From Lysobacter dokdonensis DS-58 (lineage in GTDB: Bacteria; Pseudomonadota; Gammaproteobacteria; Xanthomonadales; Xanthomonadaceae): a stretch of DNA of 64,000 bases. The notes beneath the pieces were generated by a model. It did not search any database and was not told the origin of the DNA. It was given only the letters and a program-made list of their open reading frames with translations. Each line of letters begins with the position of its first letter. Within the stretch, counting starts at the first letter, position 1. This document shows positions 1-7,393 of the stretch, in pieces. A program made the translations under genes and the position numbers. Location of the stretch: positions 434,001 through 498,000 of the forward strand of contig NZ_JRKJ01000002.1 of NCBI RefSeq assembly GCF_000770795.1, in the 5' to 3' direction.

Positions 1-553
1 GCATCGTGCTATTTGGATTCTCGTACTTGAAATCTATGCCCCCCCCCGGTGAGGGGATGCGATCCCGCAATGCATCCTTCATGAGAATCGCTCTAACTTT
101 GAATTTCCGAGTGTATTCGGCGATCGCAGCTTCATGCGCAGCAGTCACTTCGCGCACTCTTTTTTCGAAGATTTCTTGCTGCTTTTGTTCGTCACGTTCC
201 TTGATTTGGTCAAACCAGCTCTCTAGCTCTTCCCGGCCAGCTTGGTCAGCTTGTGTCACGAGCGCGCGCACTGAGTCGACCAACTTCAACGTCGAGTCTT
301 TGAGATCGGCGTGGCTAAGCTTGACGTATTCGTTGCCGTGCGCAGGCAGTAAACCGAGACGTTCGCGAAAGTCATCTAGCTGCTTCTCCAGCGTGTCAAT
401 TTGGGCGCGCAGTTGATCGATAACCGAACGAAATGCCCAACGAGCAGTCGCGTATGCCACGGCGACGGCAATTACAAAGAAGAGAGCGAATGTGAACGGA
501 GCAGTGATCAACGTGCCCCATTCCCCCTGAAGGAATTTAATCAGCTCGATCAC
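1..553 (-). CDS. Membrane-anchored coiled-coil protein, 3' end cut by window
   Basis: The minus strand is open from a GTG at 553 to the window edge (184 codons seen). A GGGAGG ribosome-binding site lies 8 bases before the GTG. Residues about 13-38 form one hydrophobic membrane segment ending in ARW. The rest is charged and predicted to be coiled coil, with repeated E/K/Q-rich stretches such as the DEQKQQEIFEKR region. The arrangement (short N-terminus, one membrane helix, long helical tail) resembles small phage or plasmid accessory membrane proteins, but I recognise no family. The carboxyl end lies outside the window. Confidence 0.65.
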   Translation of the reverse strand, partial: MIELIKFLQGEWGTLITAPFTFALFFVIAVAVAYATARWAFRSVIDQLRAQIDTLEKQLDDFRERLGLLPAHGNEYVKLSHADLKDSTLKLVDSVRALVTQADQAGREELESWFDQIKERDEQKQQEIFEKRVREVTAAHEAAIAEYTRKFKVRAILMKDALRDRIPSPGGGIDFKYENPNSTM

Positions 554-848
554 GACGCTTCCCTCCCCAACGCCCGTCAATTAGTTACATCAGGATCGTC
601 TCAACAGCCACTGAGATAGTCGCCGTGGAGCATTTTGTTCCACGACCAGCCAGGCAAGGCAGTTGGTAATCTCCGGCGTCACGCGACCGCAGAGGACCGA
701 ATGAGCGCCGGATCCACGTGCTGTGGTCTTTACACGGAACGCGCTCGCAACGGCTTGGCATTGAGATGCCCTCGTTGGAGCAAGTCGTCACCGGGCTCCC
801 GGTGTCCGGCGCATGAAGCGCCGTCCTTCTGTGCAAAAGGAATTGCCA

Positions 849-952
849 TGCGTAAGCGGGAAGGCCGAAAGGCGGAAGTGCTGCACTTGTTTGTCCTCGG
901 GGCGCAGCTTGCTGGGGCGCTACTGGACATCGCACTGAAGCTAATCGGATGA
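849..952 (+). CDS. Small ORF, 33-34 aa, hypothetical
   Basis: An ATG at 849 follows AAAGGA with 7 bases of spacing and opens a 34-codon frame ending in TGA at 950-952. The product begins with a basic stretch (MRKREGRKAE) and continues as a hydrophobic or amphipathic helix. A GC-rich hairpin with a T-rich tail begins 8 bases after the stop, which favours a real short transcript. No family is recognised. The 554-848 stretch before it holds no other convincing gene. Confidence 0.35.
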
Positions 953-959
953 CGTTACC

Positions 960-990
960 GAGGGCGTGGCTGCAGCCGCGCCCTCTTCTT
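960..990 (+). terminator. Rho-independent terminator
   Basis: The arms GAGGGCG (960-966) and CGCCCTC (979-985) enclose a palindromic GGCTGCAGCC core and are followed by TTCTTTT. It would end a plus-strand transcript carrying the 849-952 ORF. Confidence 0.6.
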
Positions 991-1100
991 TTCCGAAGTG
1001 CTTAAGCGTGTTGATTGCAAATCAATTGCTCTAAGCAAGTACAGCAACCCTCTCAGAGGCATTCCGGAAAATGATCTGGAAAATGCCCGGAAAATGAGAG

Positions 1101-1136
1101 ACAAAAAAAAGCACCTAGGTTTCCCTAAGTGCTTGA
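1101..1136 (-). terminator. Terminator behind the tRNA-Lys fragment
   Basis: The arms AAGCAC and GTGCTT, extended by TAGG/CCTA, form a hairpin whose left side is an eight-A run at 1103-1110. On the minus strand this gives a stem followed by eight T. It lies directly downstream of the 3' CCA of the tRNA-Lys-like fragment, so tRNA end and terminator appear to have been carried in together. Confidence 0.65.
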
Positions 1137-1139
1137 TCT

Positions 1140-1199
1140 TGGTGGGCCGTCAACGATTCGAACCTTGGACCTATTGATTAAGAGTCAACTGCTTTACTC
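1140..1199 (-). pseudogene. tRNA-Lys(CTT)-like 3' fragment
   Basis: Reading the minus strand, the anticodon arm with a CTT anticodon, the variable region, the T arm (GGTTCGAAT core), the 3' acceptor strand and an encoded CCA (1140-1142) are all present and match tRNA-Lys. The D arm and 5' acceptor strand are missing: past about 1199 the sequence no longer resembles a tRNA. The T stem has a G-G mismatch. This looks like an attachment-site remnant left by integration at a tRNA-Lys gene, not a working tRNA. Confidence 0.65.
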
Positions 1200-1512
1200 A
1201 CCCCGCTCCAGTTTTGGCGCGTACTCGCGGAAAGTTCATTGCTACTTTCGACTTGCCTTGGACGGTCCGCGGACCCGTCGAAAGACCCCCGTGCCACTTA
1301 CACCGTCCCCCTCGGAGCTTCCCGCCGCGACAGGGCTTGCCAGCCTTCGTGAGCGCCTTGCACAGCCCGTGGTGACGCCGGCAGCGGGTGTATCCCTCCT
1401 CGGCGTATTCCGGGCAGGGGGAACCCCTCTCGGTCCTTGCCCTGCACCTGCCCCCACCCTTCCGCTTCTTCAAGGGGGTGTACCCCCACCCTCCAGACAT
1501 CCCGTTTTTCAT
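1198..1512 (-). CDS. HGGxSTGPRT-motif Cys-rich protein
   Basis: This encodes about 104 aa from the ATG at 1512, preceded by GGGGAG. It contains two similar Cys/His units: CRARTERGSPC followed by CRRHHG, then CKALTKAGKPC followed by CKWHGG. The second unit runs into LSTGPRT and a short basic helix. Both look like small zinc-binding knuckles. The HGG-STGPRT signature is common in small phage and island genes of Proteobacteria, whose function I do not know. A one-unit relative lies at 39528-39728 in element 2. The stop codon abuts the tRNA-Lys fragment, so the 3' end may have been set by a recombination joint. Confidence 0.6.
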   Translation of the reverse strand: MKNGMSGGWGYTPLKKRKGGGRCRARTERGSPCPEYAEEGYTRCRRHHGLCKALTKAGKPCRGGKLRGGRCKWHGGLSTGPRTVQGKSKVAMNFPRVRAKTGAG

Positions 1513-1673
1513 CGGTCTCCCCACCAAAGTCATTCGTGCGCGCGTGCAGACACCCTCGTCGAAGTGACGACCCCCTAAGGGTGTGCCCCTCATCCGAAGG
1601 TCTGCCCTAGGACAATAGGCAGGGGACCCCCTCGGTCGTAGCCTCGCGCTACCCCTTCAGGAGGCCACCCCTC

Positions 1674-1880
1674 ATGCCCATCGACGAAGACCTGGCCAGT
1701 GTGGCCGACGCCTTGACATCCGCGATCGCGATGCTCGCAGCTGTTTCCCAGCCGCCGGAGGTCGCTGTGGCCTTTCGGAAGCACGTCGCCGCCCTTGCGA
1801 TGGCCAGCGGTGAGACCGATGGCGTCAAGGCGGGGATGCTGGACGCGATCGTTGGCAGGCTCGACGCCCTGATCGAATAG
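1674..1880 (+). CDS. Hypothetical protein, 68 aa
   Basis: An ATG at 1674 follows AGGAGG with 10 bases of spacing, a strong signal. The 68-residue product is acidic and alanine-rich, with no membrane segment or Cys motif, and is probably all helical. It is one of the few plus-strand genes in element 1 and converges on the helicase operon. A competing minus-strand frame (1590-1889) has poorer composition and no good ribosome-binding site, so I prefer this one. Family unknown. Confidence 0.5.
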   Translation: MPIDEDLASVADALTSAIAMLAAVSQPPEVAVAFRKHVAALAMASGETDGVKAGMLDAIVGRLDALIE

Positions 1881-1885
1881 GCCAA

Positions 1886-2389
1886 TCACGTGCCACCTCC
1901 GAACCTCTTCGCGATGCTCTCTTGATCGGCTATGGCCTCCTCGTTGTGAGACTGAGGCTGCGCCCTCTTTGCCGCCCTAGCCCGCTTCAAGCGGTTCGTA
2001 CGCTGCACGGCGGCGTGCAGGGGGCAACGGAACTGGCCAGGCTCGAGACGCGTCCTGCAGCGGCCGCCCGCGGCTTTGAACGCCCCACATCGCGGCGCCT
2101 CCTTTCGCATCTGGCGTTTAGTTCTCTTCGTCTCCTTCGCAGCCAGGTGGAGCTCTTCGCGCACCTGAGCCGTGAGGACTTGCAGGGCACACACGGCGAG
2201 ATTGAGCTCCTTCGCCTCGTAGATGAGCTGATGGGACTCCACAACTTGCTCGGTCTTCGACTCTCTCCCGTTAACAGCGCCGGCCCGCATTTGCGCTTCC
2301 ATTTCGACGATGGCTCTGGCGGATGCGGTGACCTCGCGGGCGAGGCGTGCGAGTTGGAGTGGGTGCAACTTTCGATGTTTCCGGGCCAT
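1886..2389 (-). CDS. Hypothetical protein with C-terminal Cys/His knuckle
   Basis: This is a 167-residue protein. The first 100 residues are helical and charged. Residues about 99-125 carry a CGAF...GGRCRTRL...RCPLH pattern, a possible zinc site related in spacing to the HGGxSTGPRT proteins of this element. The C-terminus is basic. It starts 9 bases after the helicase stop, so it is probably the last gene of the replication operon. The function is unrecognised; a nucleic-acid-binding accessory role is only a guess from the zinc motif and charge. Confidence 0.5.
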   Translation of the reverse strand: MARKHRKLHPLQLARLAREVTASARAIVEMEAQMRAGAVNGRESKTEQVVESHQLIYEAKELNLAVCALQVLTAQVREELHLAAKETKRTKRQMRKEAPRCGAFKAAGGRCRTRLEPGQFRCPLHAAVQRTNRLKRARAAKRAQPQSHNEEAIADQESIAKRFGGGT

Positions 2390-2398
2390 TAGGGGCTC

Positions 2399-3706
2399 CT
2401 AAGGTTCGCGGGCGTCGGTGACGTCGACGAAGGCCGTCTGCGCGCCGCGCCAGAGGCAATCGACCCGACCGATGTTTCCGTGGCGGTTCTTGACCACGTT
2501 GATCTCCGCGGGCGCGCAGTCGGCCGTTGGGTTCGAGAGGTCGCGCCAGAGCGTCATGATCTGGTCGGCCTCCTTCTCGATTTCCGAGCTGTCCGCCAGG
2601 TCTGACATGAGCGGACGCTGGTCCTCACGCTTCTCGACGTCGCGACTCACCTGTGCCAAGGCAACAACCGGGATCCGAAGCTCGCGCGCCAAGTTCTTCA
2701 ATGATTTCGCGATCGAACCGACGCGCTCATGCCTTGGCGCCTTCGACAAAGACGTGTTCTCGAGCTTCTGGAGGTAGTCGACATACAGCGCTCGGATACC
2801 GAACTGGTGCTTCCAGCGGCGCGCCACTCTCGCAACGTCGGCAATGTCAGGCGAGCTCCGATCGTAGATGCGGATCGGACGATCGCTGTAAGCCCTGACC
2901 GCTTCTGTCAGGCCGCTCCACTGGTGGTCCTCGATACGCGCGGTGCGCAGCCGCCCGACGGACACAGACGATCCGGTCGCCATCCAACGCAAGCCCACCT
3001 GTTCATGTGGTTGCTCCGCGGAAATCAGCCCCACGGGACAGCCATTGCGTTGGTGATCGACGCTGCCGGCCAGAACCATGCTGAGCAACAGGCCGGTCTT
3101 GCCCATTGCAGGCCGCGCACCAACCACGATGAGATCGGAGTCGTGCAAGCCCCCGAGGCAGTCATCCAGCCCCGCGAGACCGGTTGGGACTCCGATTAGC
3201 GCGCCACCGGCTTCATGGGCTGCCAGGACCTGTCCCCATGCTGCGGACATGGCGCTTTTGGCTGTGTGCTCGCAATCGCGTTCGTCCGCGAAGAGACCCA
3301 TGAGCTGAGAGATCGCTTGATCGACAGCGCCCTCTTCGCGCCGAGCCGCTGACGCACGAAGTTCGTCCGCGACCCGCCAGGCTTCGCGAGACCGCCAGCC
3401 CTCGATTACAAGCTTCGACTGGTAGGCAGGATTGCTGCAGGCGATGAGGTCCTTGTCGCAAGCCAGGCGAAAGGCCAGGTCTCGAATCGCCAGTCGTCCA
3501 TCGCGTTCGGCGGCTTCGCCGACAACGATGAAGTCCGCGGGACTACCCTCGACGTTGTGGCGGGTGATGTACTCCCACAGCTCGGCGAAGGCTTCCGTCG
3601 TGAAGTGCCTCGCCTGCAGCGACATCTCCGCCAGCGACGACGGCTTGACCAGGACGGTGTGGAGCAACTGCTGCTCGACCAGCAGGAGAGCGTCAGCGCG
3701 GCTCAT
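2399..3706 (-). CDS. Replicative DNA helicase, DnaB-like
   Basis: This 435-aa protein has the DnaB layout: an N-terminal helical domain (about 1-110), a linker, then a RecA-like ATPase. The Walker A motif GARPAMGKT is near residue 200, a Walker B-type LYVDYLQ follows, and the QVSRDVEKREDQRP...DSSEIEKEAD segment matches the DnaB signature region. DnaB-type hexameric helicases unwind DNA 5' to 3' at forks; element-encoded copies serve their own origin. Its start overlaps the stop of the upstream initiator-like gene (ATGA), so the two are translationally coupled. Confidence 0.88.
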   Translation of the reverse strand: MSRADALLLVEQQLLHTVLVKPSSLAEMSLQARHFTTEAFAELWEYITRHNVEGSPADFIVVGEAAERDGRLAIRDLAFRLACDKDLIACSNPAYQSKLVIEGWRSREAWRVADELRASAARREEGAVDQAISQLMGLFADERDCEHTAKSAMSAAWGQVLAAHEAGGALIGVPTGLAGLDDCLGGLHDSDLIVVGARPAMGKTGLLLSMVLAGSVDHQRNGCPVGLISAEQPHEQVGLRWMATGSSVSVGRLRTARIEDHQWSGLTEAVRAYSDRPIRIYDRSSPDIADVARVARRWKHQFGIRALYVDYLQKLENTSLSKAPRHERVGSIAKSLKNLARELRIPVVALAQVSRDVEKREDQRPLMSDLADSSEIEKEADQIMTLWRDLSNPTADCAPAEINVVKNRHGNIGRVDCLWRGAQTAFVDVTDAREP

Positions 3707-4410
3707 GCGCGGAGTTCCGGCAACGAAGCAGGTGACGCCTGCGGAGCGTTCCCGAGCTTCGCCCAGTCGTCCCTGACGGCGTTCATCAGCGCCTCGTCCC
3801 AGTCGACGTACGCGTAGCCCTTCGCCCTTGCCTGGCCAACGAAGTGTTCGAGGCGTTCTTCGAGTCGAGTGAATCCTCTCTCACTCGCCCATTTCCGCAC
3901 CCGGTCAGAAATTCCGAAGTTGGCGGGGACGGACGTTTTGCGCTTCCTCGATTCACCCGATGGAGACTTTTCCGATGTCTCCCTTCCCTTCCCTTCCTTT
4001 CCCTTCCCTTCCAACGACGAATCCTCGCGAGGAGTCGCGGAAGTGTCGCGAGTCGTACCCGAGGGGTCGGGGAATTGCGGTTTGCTCGGCTTATCGATCT
4101 TCTGGTGCTTCAACCAGTTGCAGATCTCCAGGTACTGCGAACCGTCCACTTCGTAGCGGCGAATGCAGTTCTCGCCCTCCAGTTCGTCGAGCCAGGCGCT
4201 CACATCGGAGCCCGTCGTGCGAACCAGCCCTTCTTCTCCGTCGTCGTACGGGAAAAGAGTCCTCGCGAGCATTCGCGAGCCTGCGCGAGTCCTCCCGTGG
4301 TCGTCGCAGATCGGCCACAACATCACGAAGAGGAGTCGGGCGTCGCGTGACACCCGGCCCATGCTTTCGGACTGCGGGAACTCTGGTTTGATGGTTCGAA
4401 TGCGGGCCAT
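3703..4410 (-). CDS. Phage-type replication protein (initiator or helicase loader-like)
   Basis: I start this 235-aa protein at the ATG at 4410, preceded by GAGG; the longer upstream frame lacks support. The N-terminus (ARIRTIKPEF, then a winged-helix-like region with WLDELEGENCIRRYEV) matches phage replisome-organiser proteins that sit just upstream of DnaB or DnaC homologues. A middle linker rich in S, K and E is followed by a conserved-looking C-terminal helix region (EHFVGQARAKGYAYVDWDEA), typical of DnaT- or O-like proteins. ATGA overlap with the helicase supports a shared role in starting element replication. Confidence 0.7.
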   Translation of the reverse strand: MARIRTIKPEFPQSESMGRVSRDARLLFVMLWPICDDHGRTRAGSRMLARTLFPYDDGEEGLVRTTGSDVSAWLDELEGENCIRRYEVDGSQYLEICNWLKHQKIDKPSKPQFPDPSGTTRDTSATPREDSSLEGKGKEGKGRETSEKSPSGESRKRKTSVPANFGISDRVRKWASERGFTRLEERLEHFVGQARAKGYAYVDWDEALMNAVRDDWAKLGNAPQASPASLPELRA

Positions 4411-4478
4411 GCACATGCCTCGAAATCGGTAGATGCCGCTCCGGCAGCACTCATGCGCCGCCAGACCGGCAAGGAGGG

Positions 4479-4754
4479 TCAGCAGAACGGGTAGCCACGC
4501 TCTCGGCGCCACTGTTCGTCCTGTAAGCGCCGACGAGCCACCAGGCGCGCGTGCGTGCGAATGTCGTGCTGGGTGACCGGCGGCAACCGCCCGTCGACAG
4601 CTTCTCGCGCACGAAGAAGGCCCGTCGGCAACGGGCGGGGGCGATGCTTGCGCCGCCGCCGGGCTGTGGTAAATTTCGCGTGCAGTGCGACAATTTGTTG
4701 TCTCTCAAAACCGCGGGCTCCTACCCCCGCGGTTTTGCTTTTTCTGCGGCTCAA
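4479..4754 (-). CDS. Possible small basic protein (weak)
   Basis: A 91-codon frame could start at the TTG overlapping the TGA of the preceding 415-aa gene, behind AAGGAAGG. The product is very basic, with an RRRRKHRPRPLP stretch, and no family is recognised. An 11-bp inverted repeat lies inside it, and an alternative frame (4451-4708) is no better, so this may be untranslated leader for the replication genes. Confidence 0.25.
   Translation of the reverse strand: MSRRKSKTAGVGARGFERQQIVALHAKFTTARRRRKHRPRPLPTGLLRAREAVDGRLPPVTQHDIRTHARLVARRRLQDEQWRRERGYPFC
4707..4743 (+). terminator. Terminator-like hairpin
   Basis: Perfect 11-bp arms at 4707-4717 and 4726-4736 (AAAACCGCGGG and its complement) are followed on the plus strand by GCTTTTT. 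No convincing plus-strand gene ends here. It could protect the minus-strand operon from antisense transcription or act as an attenuator within it. Confidence 0.5.
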
Positions 4755-5998
4755 GGTGCACCTTCCTTGCGTCCACCGCCGTAGGTCTTGTCGTAGTACG
4801 CCCTGATGTCCGCGTCGGACGCCCTCGGGTTCACCGCCCTCGCCTTCGCCAAGAACTCTTCATACGAGCCGGGACGAATCGGATTAGGTGTGGCGTTGCC
4901 TGAAGTTCCAGCGCGCACTTGATCGACTTGCCGCTGCAACGCTTCGATGCGCACGGCGTCTGGAGCCAGCGACTGCTGCGAGGCCGCGAGTTCCTCCTGC
5001 AGGCTCGCGAGGCGATCAACAGGCGTGATTGCACCCTCTACGAGGCCGCGTACCTGCTGACCGTTGGAGAGAACAGGCCGCGCTACCCCTTGAGCGGGAT
5101 TCACTAGCAGGTACCCACCGTCGCGATCGCGGAGAAGGGACGGACGCTCGTGCTTGATGCGCTCGCGCTCGGTATCACCGGCGTCGAGCAGTGATGCGCG
5201 TTCGTTGTCCGCCCGCACTGCGGTCACGCCGAGGTCGTTCACGCCCTGCCGGTCCAACGCCGCTAGGCTCGCGCGTGTCTGTGCTTCGCTATTGGCTGCC
5301 TTCAACGCAACAGCTTGGTTGCCCGCCGTGTTCGTCAGATCGGCTTGCGTGCGGATCAGGTCGCTGGAGACGTCGCGCGCGGAGCGGGTGTTCTTGCCGC
5401 GCAACTGGAACAACTGGCTGCCGATCTCGCTGATGCTCGCCTCGCGCCCGGCACGCTGAGCCGTCGACTCGGACTGGCCCGTGACGCCGGGAACGTCCAC
5501 CGGTGCGATGCTCGGCGCGGTGAAGGCCGGACGGGACACGGGAGCCGCGACCGAGGACTGCACGACCTGCGTGACGCCGTTGGCGCCGGTGAAGGTGTTC
5601 GCATCGCCGGGACGCAGCGCGGGCAGTGGCAAGAGGCGGAAGTTGCCTTGCGCGCCGGCGAAGTTCGGGCGGGGCGGTGTCGGGGCTCCGCCGCTCGGGG
5701 TGGAGCCCGCTCCCGTAGGCGTTGATGCGCCGGCGTTCAGGGCTGAGGCCGCACGTCGCGAGGAACCGAAGGAAGGAGGTGCAGTGACGGGCTTGCCTGC
5801 GGTGTACGAGGCACCGAAATCGCGCACGAAGTTGCCTGCGGCCTGCTGGGCGGAGGCGTGCGCCTGGTCGAGGGCCTGCAACGGCCGCATGAGCGCGGTG
5901 TCGCGCACCTGCCCCACGGCTTCGGTGATGCGGCGCGTGGTCGCACCGAGGCGCTGGGCCATGGTTGATTCGTCCGGCTTCATGGGATTGAGGGCCAT
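4751..5998 (-). CDS. Large low-complexity phage-like protein, function unknown
   Basis: This encodes 415 aa from an ATG behind AGGAGGG. The N-terminal third is rich in Ala, Gly and Pro with no transmembrane segment. The central region (about 170-300) is helical, and the C-terminus has an EEFLAKARAVNPRASD...YYDKTYGGG motif that reads like the short helical motif closing some virion or internal phage proteins. It follows AlpA by 3 bases. I cannot assign a role: a virion-associated protein in an otherwise replication-type operon would be odd, so an element-specific accessory protein is equally likely. Confidence 0.55.
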   Translation of the reverse strand: MALNPMKPDESTMAQRLGATTRRITEAVGQVRDTALMRPLQALDQAHASAQQAAGNFVRDFGASYTAGKPVTAPPSFGSSRRAASALNAGASTPTGAGSTPSGGAPTPPRPNFAGAQGNFRLLPLPALRPGDANTFTGANGVTQVVQSSVAAPVSRPAFTAPSIAPVDVPGVTGQSESTAQRAGREASISEIGSQLFQLRGKNTRSARDVSSDLIRTQADLTNTAGNQAVALKAANSEAQTRASLAALDRQGVNDLGVTAVRADNERASLLDAGDTERERIKHERPSLLRDRDGGYLLVNPAQGVARPVLSNGQQVRGLVEGAITPVDRLASLQEELAASQQSLAPDAVRIEALQRQVDQVRAGTSGNATPNPIRPGSYEEFLAKARAVNPRASDADIRAYYDKTYGGGRKEGAP

Positions 5999-6001
5999 GG
6001 T

Positions 6002-6244
6002 TCAGCCCTCCTGCTCATTGGCGGCGCCCGGCGACGCTTCCGCGATCAGACGTCGGATGTCTTCGATGTTCCAAACCGATACGCGGCCGAGCGCATGCGA
6101 TGGTTGGGGGTACTTCTTCGCCTTGATGCCGGCATACCAAGCGGACTTGCTGATCGGGATCATTGCCGGGATCGGTGGGTCGGCCTTCCGGTCACCAATG
6201 ATCGAGCTGAGGCGGACGAATCCGCATTCAGGGAGTGCAGCCAC
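6002..6244 (-). CDS. AlpA-family regulator / excisionase-like
   Basis: This 80-aa protein with a GTG start at 6244 behind AGGAG fits the AlpA/MerR-like small winged-helix family: an ISKSAWYAGIKAKKYPQP segment (helix-turn-helix and wing) followed by ALGRVSVWNIEDIRRLI. AlpA proteins bind island DNA, activate integrase or excision functions and often act as excisionases. It heads the operon with the 415-aa gene and replication genes, so it may control both excision and replication of element 1. Confidence 0.75.
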   Translation of the reverse strand: MAALPECGFVRLSSIIGDRKADPPIPAMIPISKSAWYAGIKAKKYPQPSHALGRVSVWNIEDIRRLIAEASPGAANEQEG

Positions 6245-6334
6245 GTTCGTGCTCCTGCGGCCATGGGCGGCCGTGATTGATTCAGGAGCAGAGATACTTG
6301 TAGAGCCGCAAATCTCGATGGCTAATTTCGGGCT

Positions 6335-6841
6335 CTACACTTTTCTCTCCCGCTTTGCCTTTTTTCTCTGCGATTCGCTTTCCGACGCTCGTTCCGCCTC
6401 CTTTGTCTTGTACGTGGCGACCGCACTGCGCAATTCGACCTTTTCGGCCTCCGCGGCCGCGAGCCGTACCAAGGCGTCATCAAGTGCAGCTTGCGATTGC
6501 TCAAACGTGTGGAGCACTTGGTGCGCCTCGGCCCTGAGCGTCATTTCGCCAAGCGTGGCTGCGACTGTCGCCTTGGCTGGATCTCGCCATTTCCCGTCAC
6601 ACGCTTCGAATGCCGCGCGCCACTCATCATTCCTCTTCAATGCGCGATCAATGAGGTCGCCAAGTTGGAAGGATTTTGCTCCAGGCCATGTCTCGCGCAA
6701 CCACGCACGCGCGCGCCATTCGGCATTGCGATCCCTTTCATCATCGCGTCTGATCCGGTCGCAGACAAACTTTACCGCCTCATTCAATTCAAGTATTGAA
6801 TCAGCCGTACAGTCGCTAAAATTCCGAACTGACTTGGTCAT
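6335..6841 (-). CDS. Hypothetical protein, 168 aa
   Basis: The ATG at 6841 follows AAGGA. The product is a helical, charged protein; residues 100-168 form a long coiled coil ending in a strongly basic tail (QRKKAKRERKV). No membrane segment, Cys motif or recognised domain is seen. It lies between AlpA (90 bp downstream) and a 126-aa gene in the same orientation. Base composition is slightly lower in GC than the core genes, as expected for element DNA. Confidence 0.5.
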   Translation of the reverse strand: MTKSVRNFSDCTADSILELNEAVKFVCDRIRRDDERDRNAEWRARAWLRETWPGAKSFQLGDLIDRALKRNDEWRAAFEACDGKWRDPAKATVAATLGEMTLRAEAHQVLHTFEQSQAALDDALVRLAAAEAEKVELRSAVATYKTKEAERASESESQRKKAKRERKV

Positions 6842-6947
6842 TCGAGTCGCATCCTTATTTTGTTAGCGACACTCGCTATCGCAAACGAGCGTCGCTAGGT
6901 TCGGCGAATAGGTTGGCGCTCCCGCAACCTCAGCGGGCGCTCTTACT

Positions 6948-7328
6948 TCAACCCTGGATAGCCTCTTTATCGCCAGATAAACGTGCTGCATGACGCTCCG
7001 CGGACCTTTGCAATTCAGTTTGCAGAGCGGGGGCTCGCAGGAAAGTGCTCGATGTTCTTTCCACGTGCAACGCGATCGATCCTGCTTCTCCCAAAAGCTT
7101 AGACACCACATTAATCGTGTAATCCCATTCGTCAGAATCAATTTCAATGCCGAGTCTGTAGGCATCCAGCGTATCTCGAGCTCTGAAGCAATTCTCAGCT
7201 ACGCTCTGGCTGTAACTCGCAGCAGCCTCAAGCCCGGTCGTATCAGACGTCATCCCAAGCTCGATCCAGTCGTATCCGAATGCCAAATTCATCAGCTCGT
7301 TGATTTCGTTATGCTTCGTAATAGCCAT
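6948..7328 (-). CDS. Hypothetical protein, 126 aa
   Basis: The ATG at 7328 has GGAG seven bases before it. The product is an acidic to neutral helical protein with no recognisable motif. It sits between the integrase (65 bp further on the right) and the 168-aa gene, all on the minus strand. No function can be given. Confidence 0.5.
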   Translation of the reverse strand: MAITKHNEINELMNLAFGYDWIELGMTSDTTGLEAAASYSQSVAENCFRARDTLDAYRLGIEIDSDEWDYTINVVSKLLGEAGSIALHVERTSSTFLRAPALQTELQRSAERHAARLSGDKEAIQG

Positions 7329-7393
7329 GAGCGTTCTCCAGTGGAACGTTTGTGGTCAGGTGCGGCAGGGTGCCTACCACCCCGCCGCACCGC

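Noticed and set aside
6-416. 136-aa plus-strand frame
   Set aside because: The minus strand has a continuous frame with ribosome-binding site, membrane helix and coiled coil across the whole region, so this is its shadow.
585-935. 116-aa minus-strand frame
   Set aside because: No ribosome-binding site, odd Cys/Pro/Arg composition, and it opposes the better-supported small ORF and terminator.
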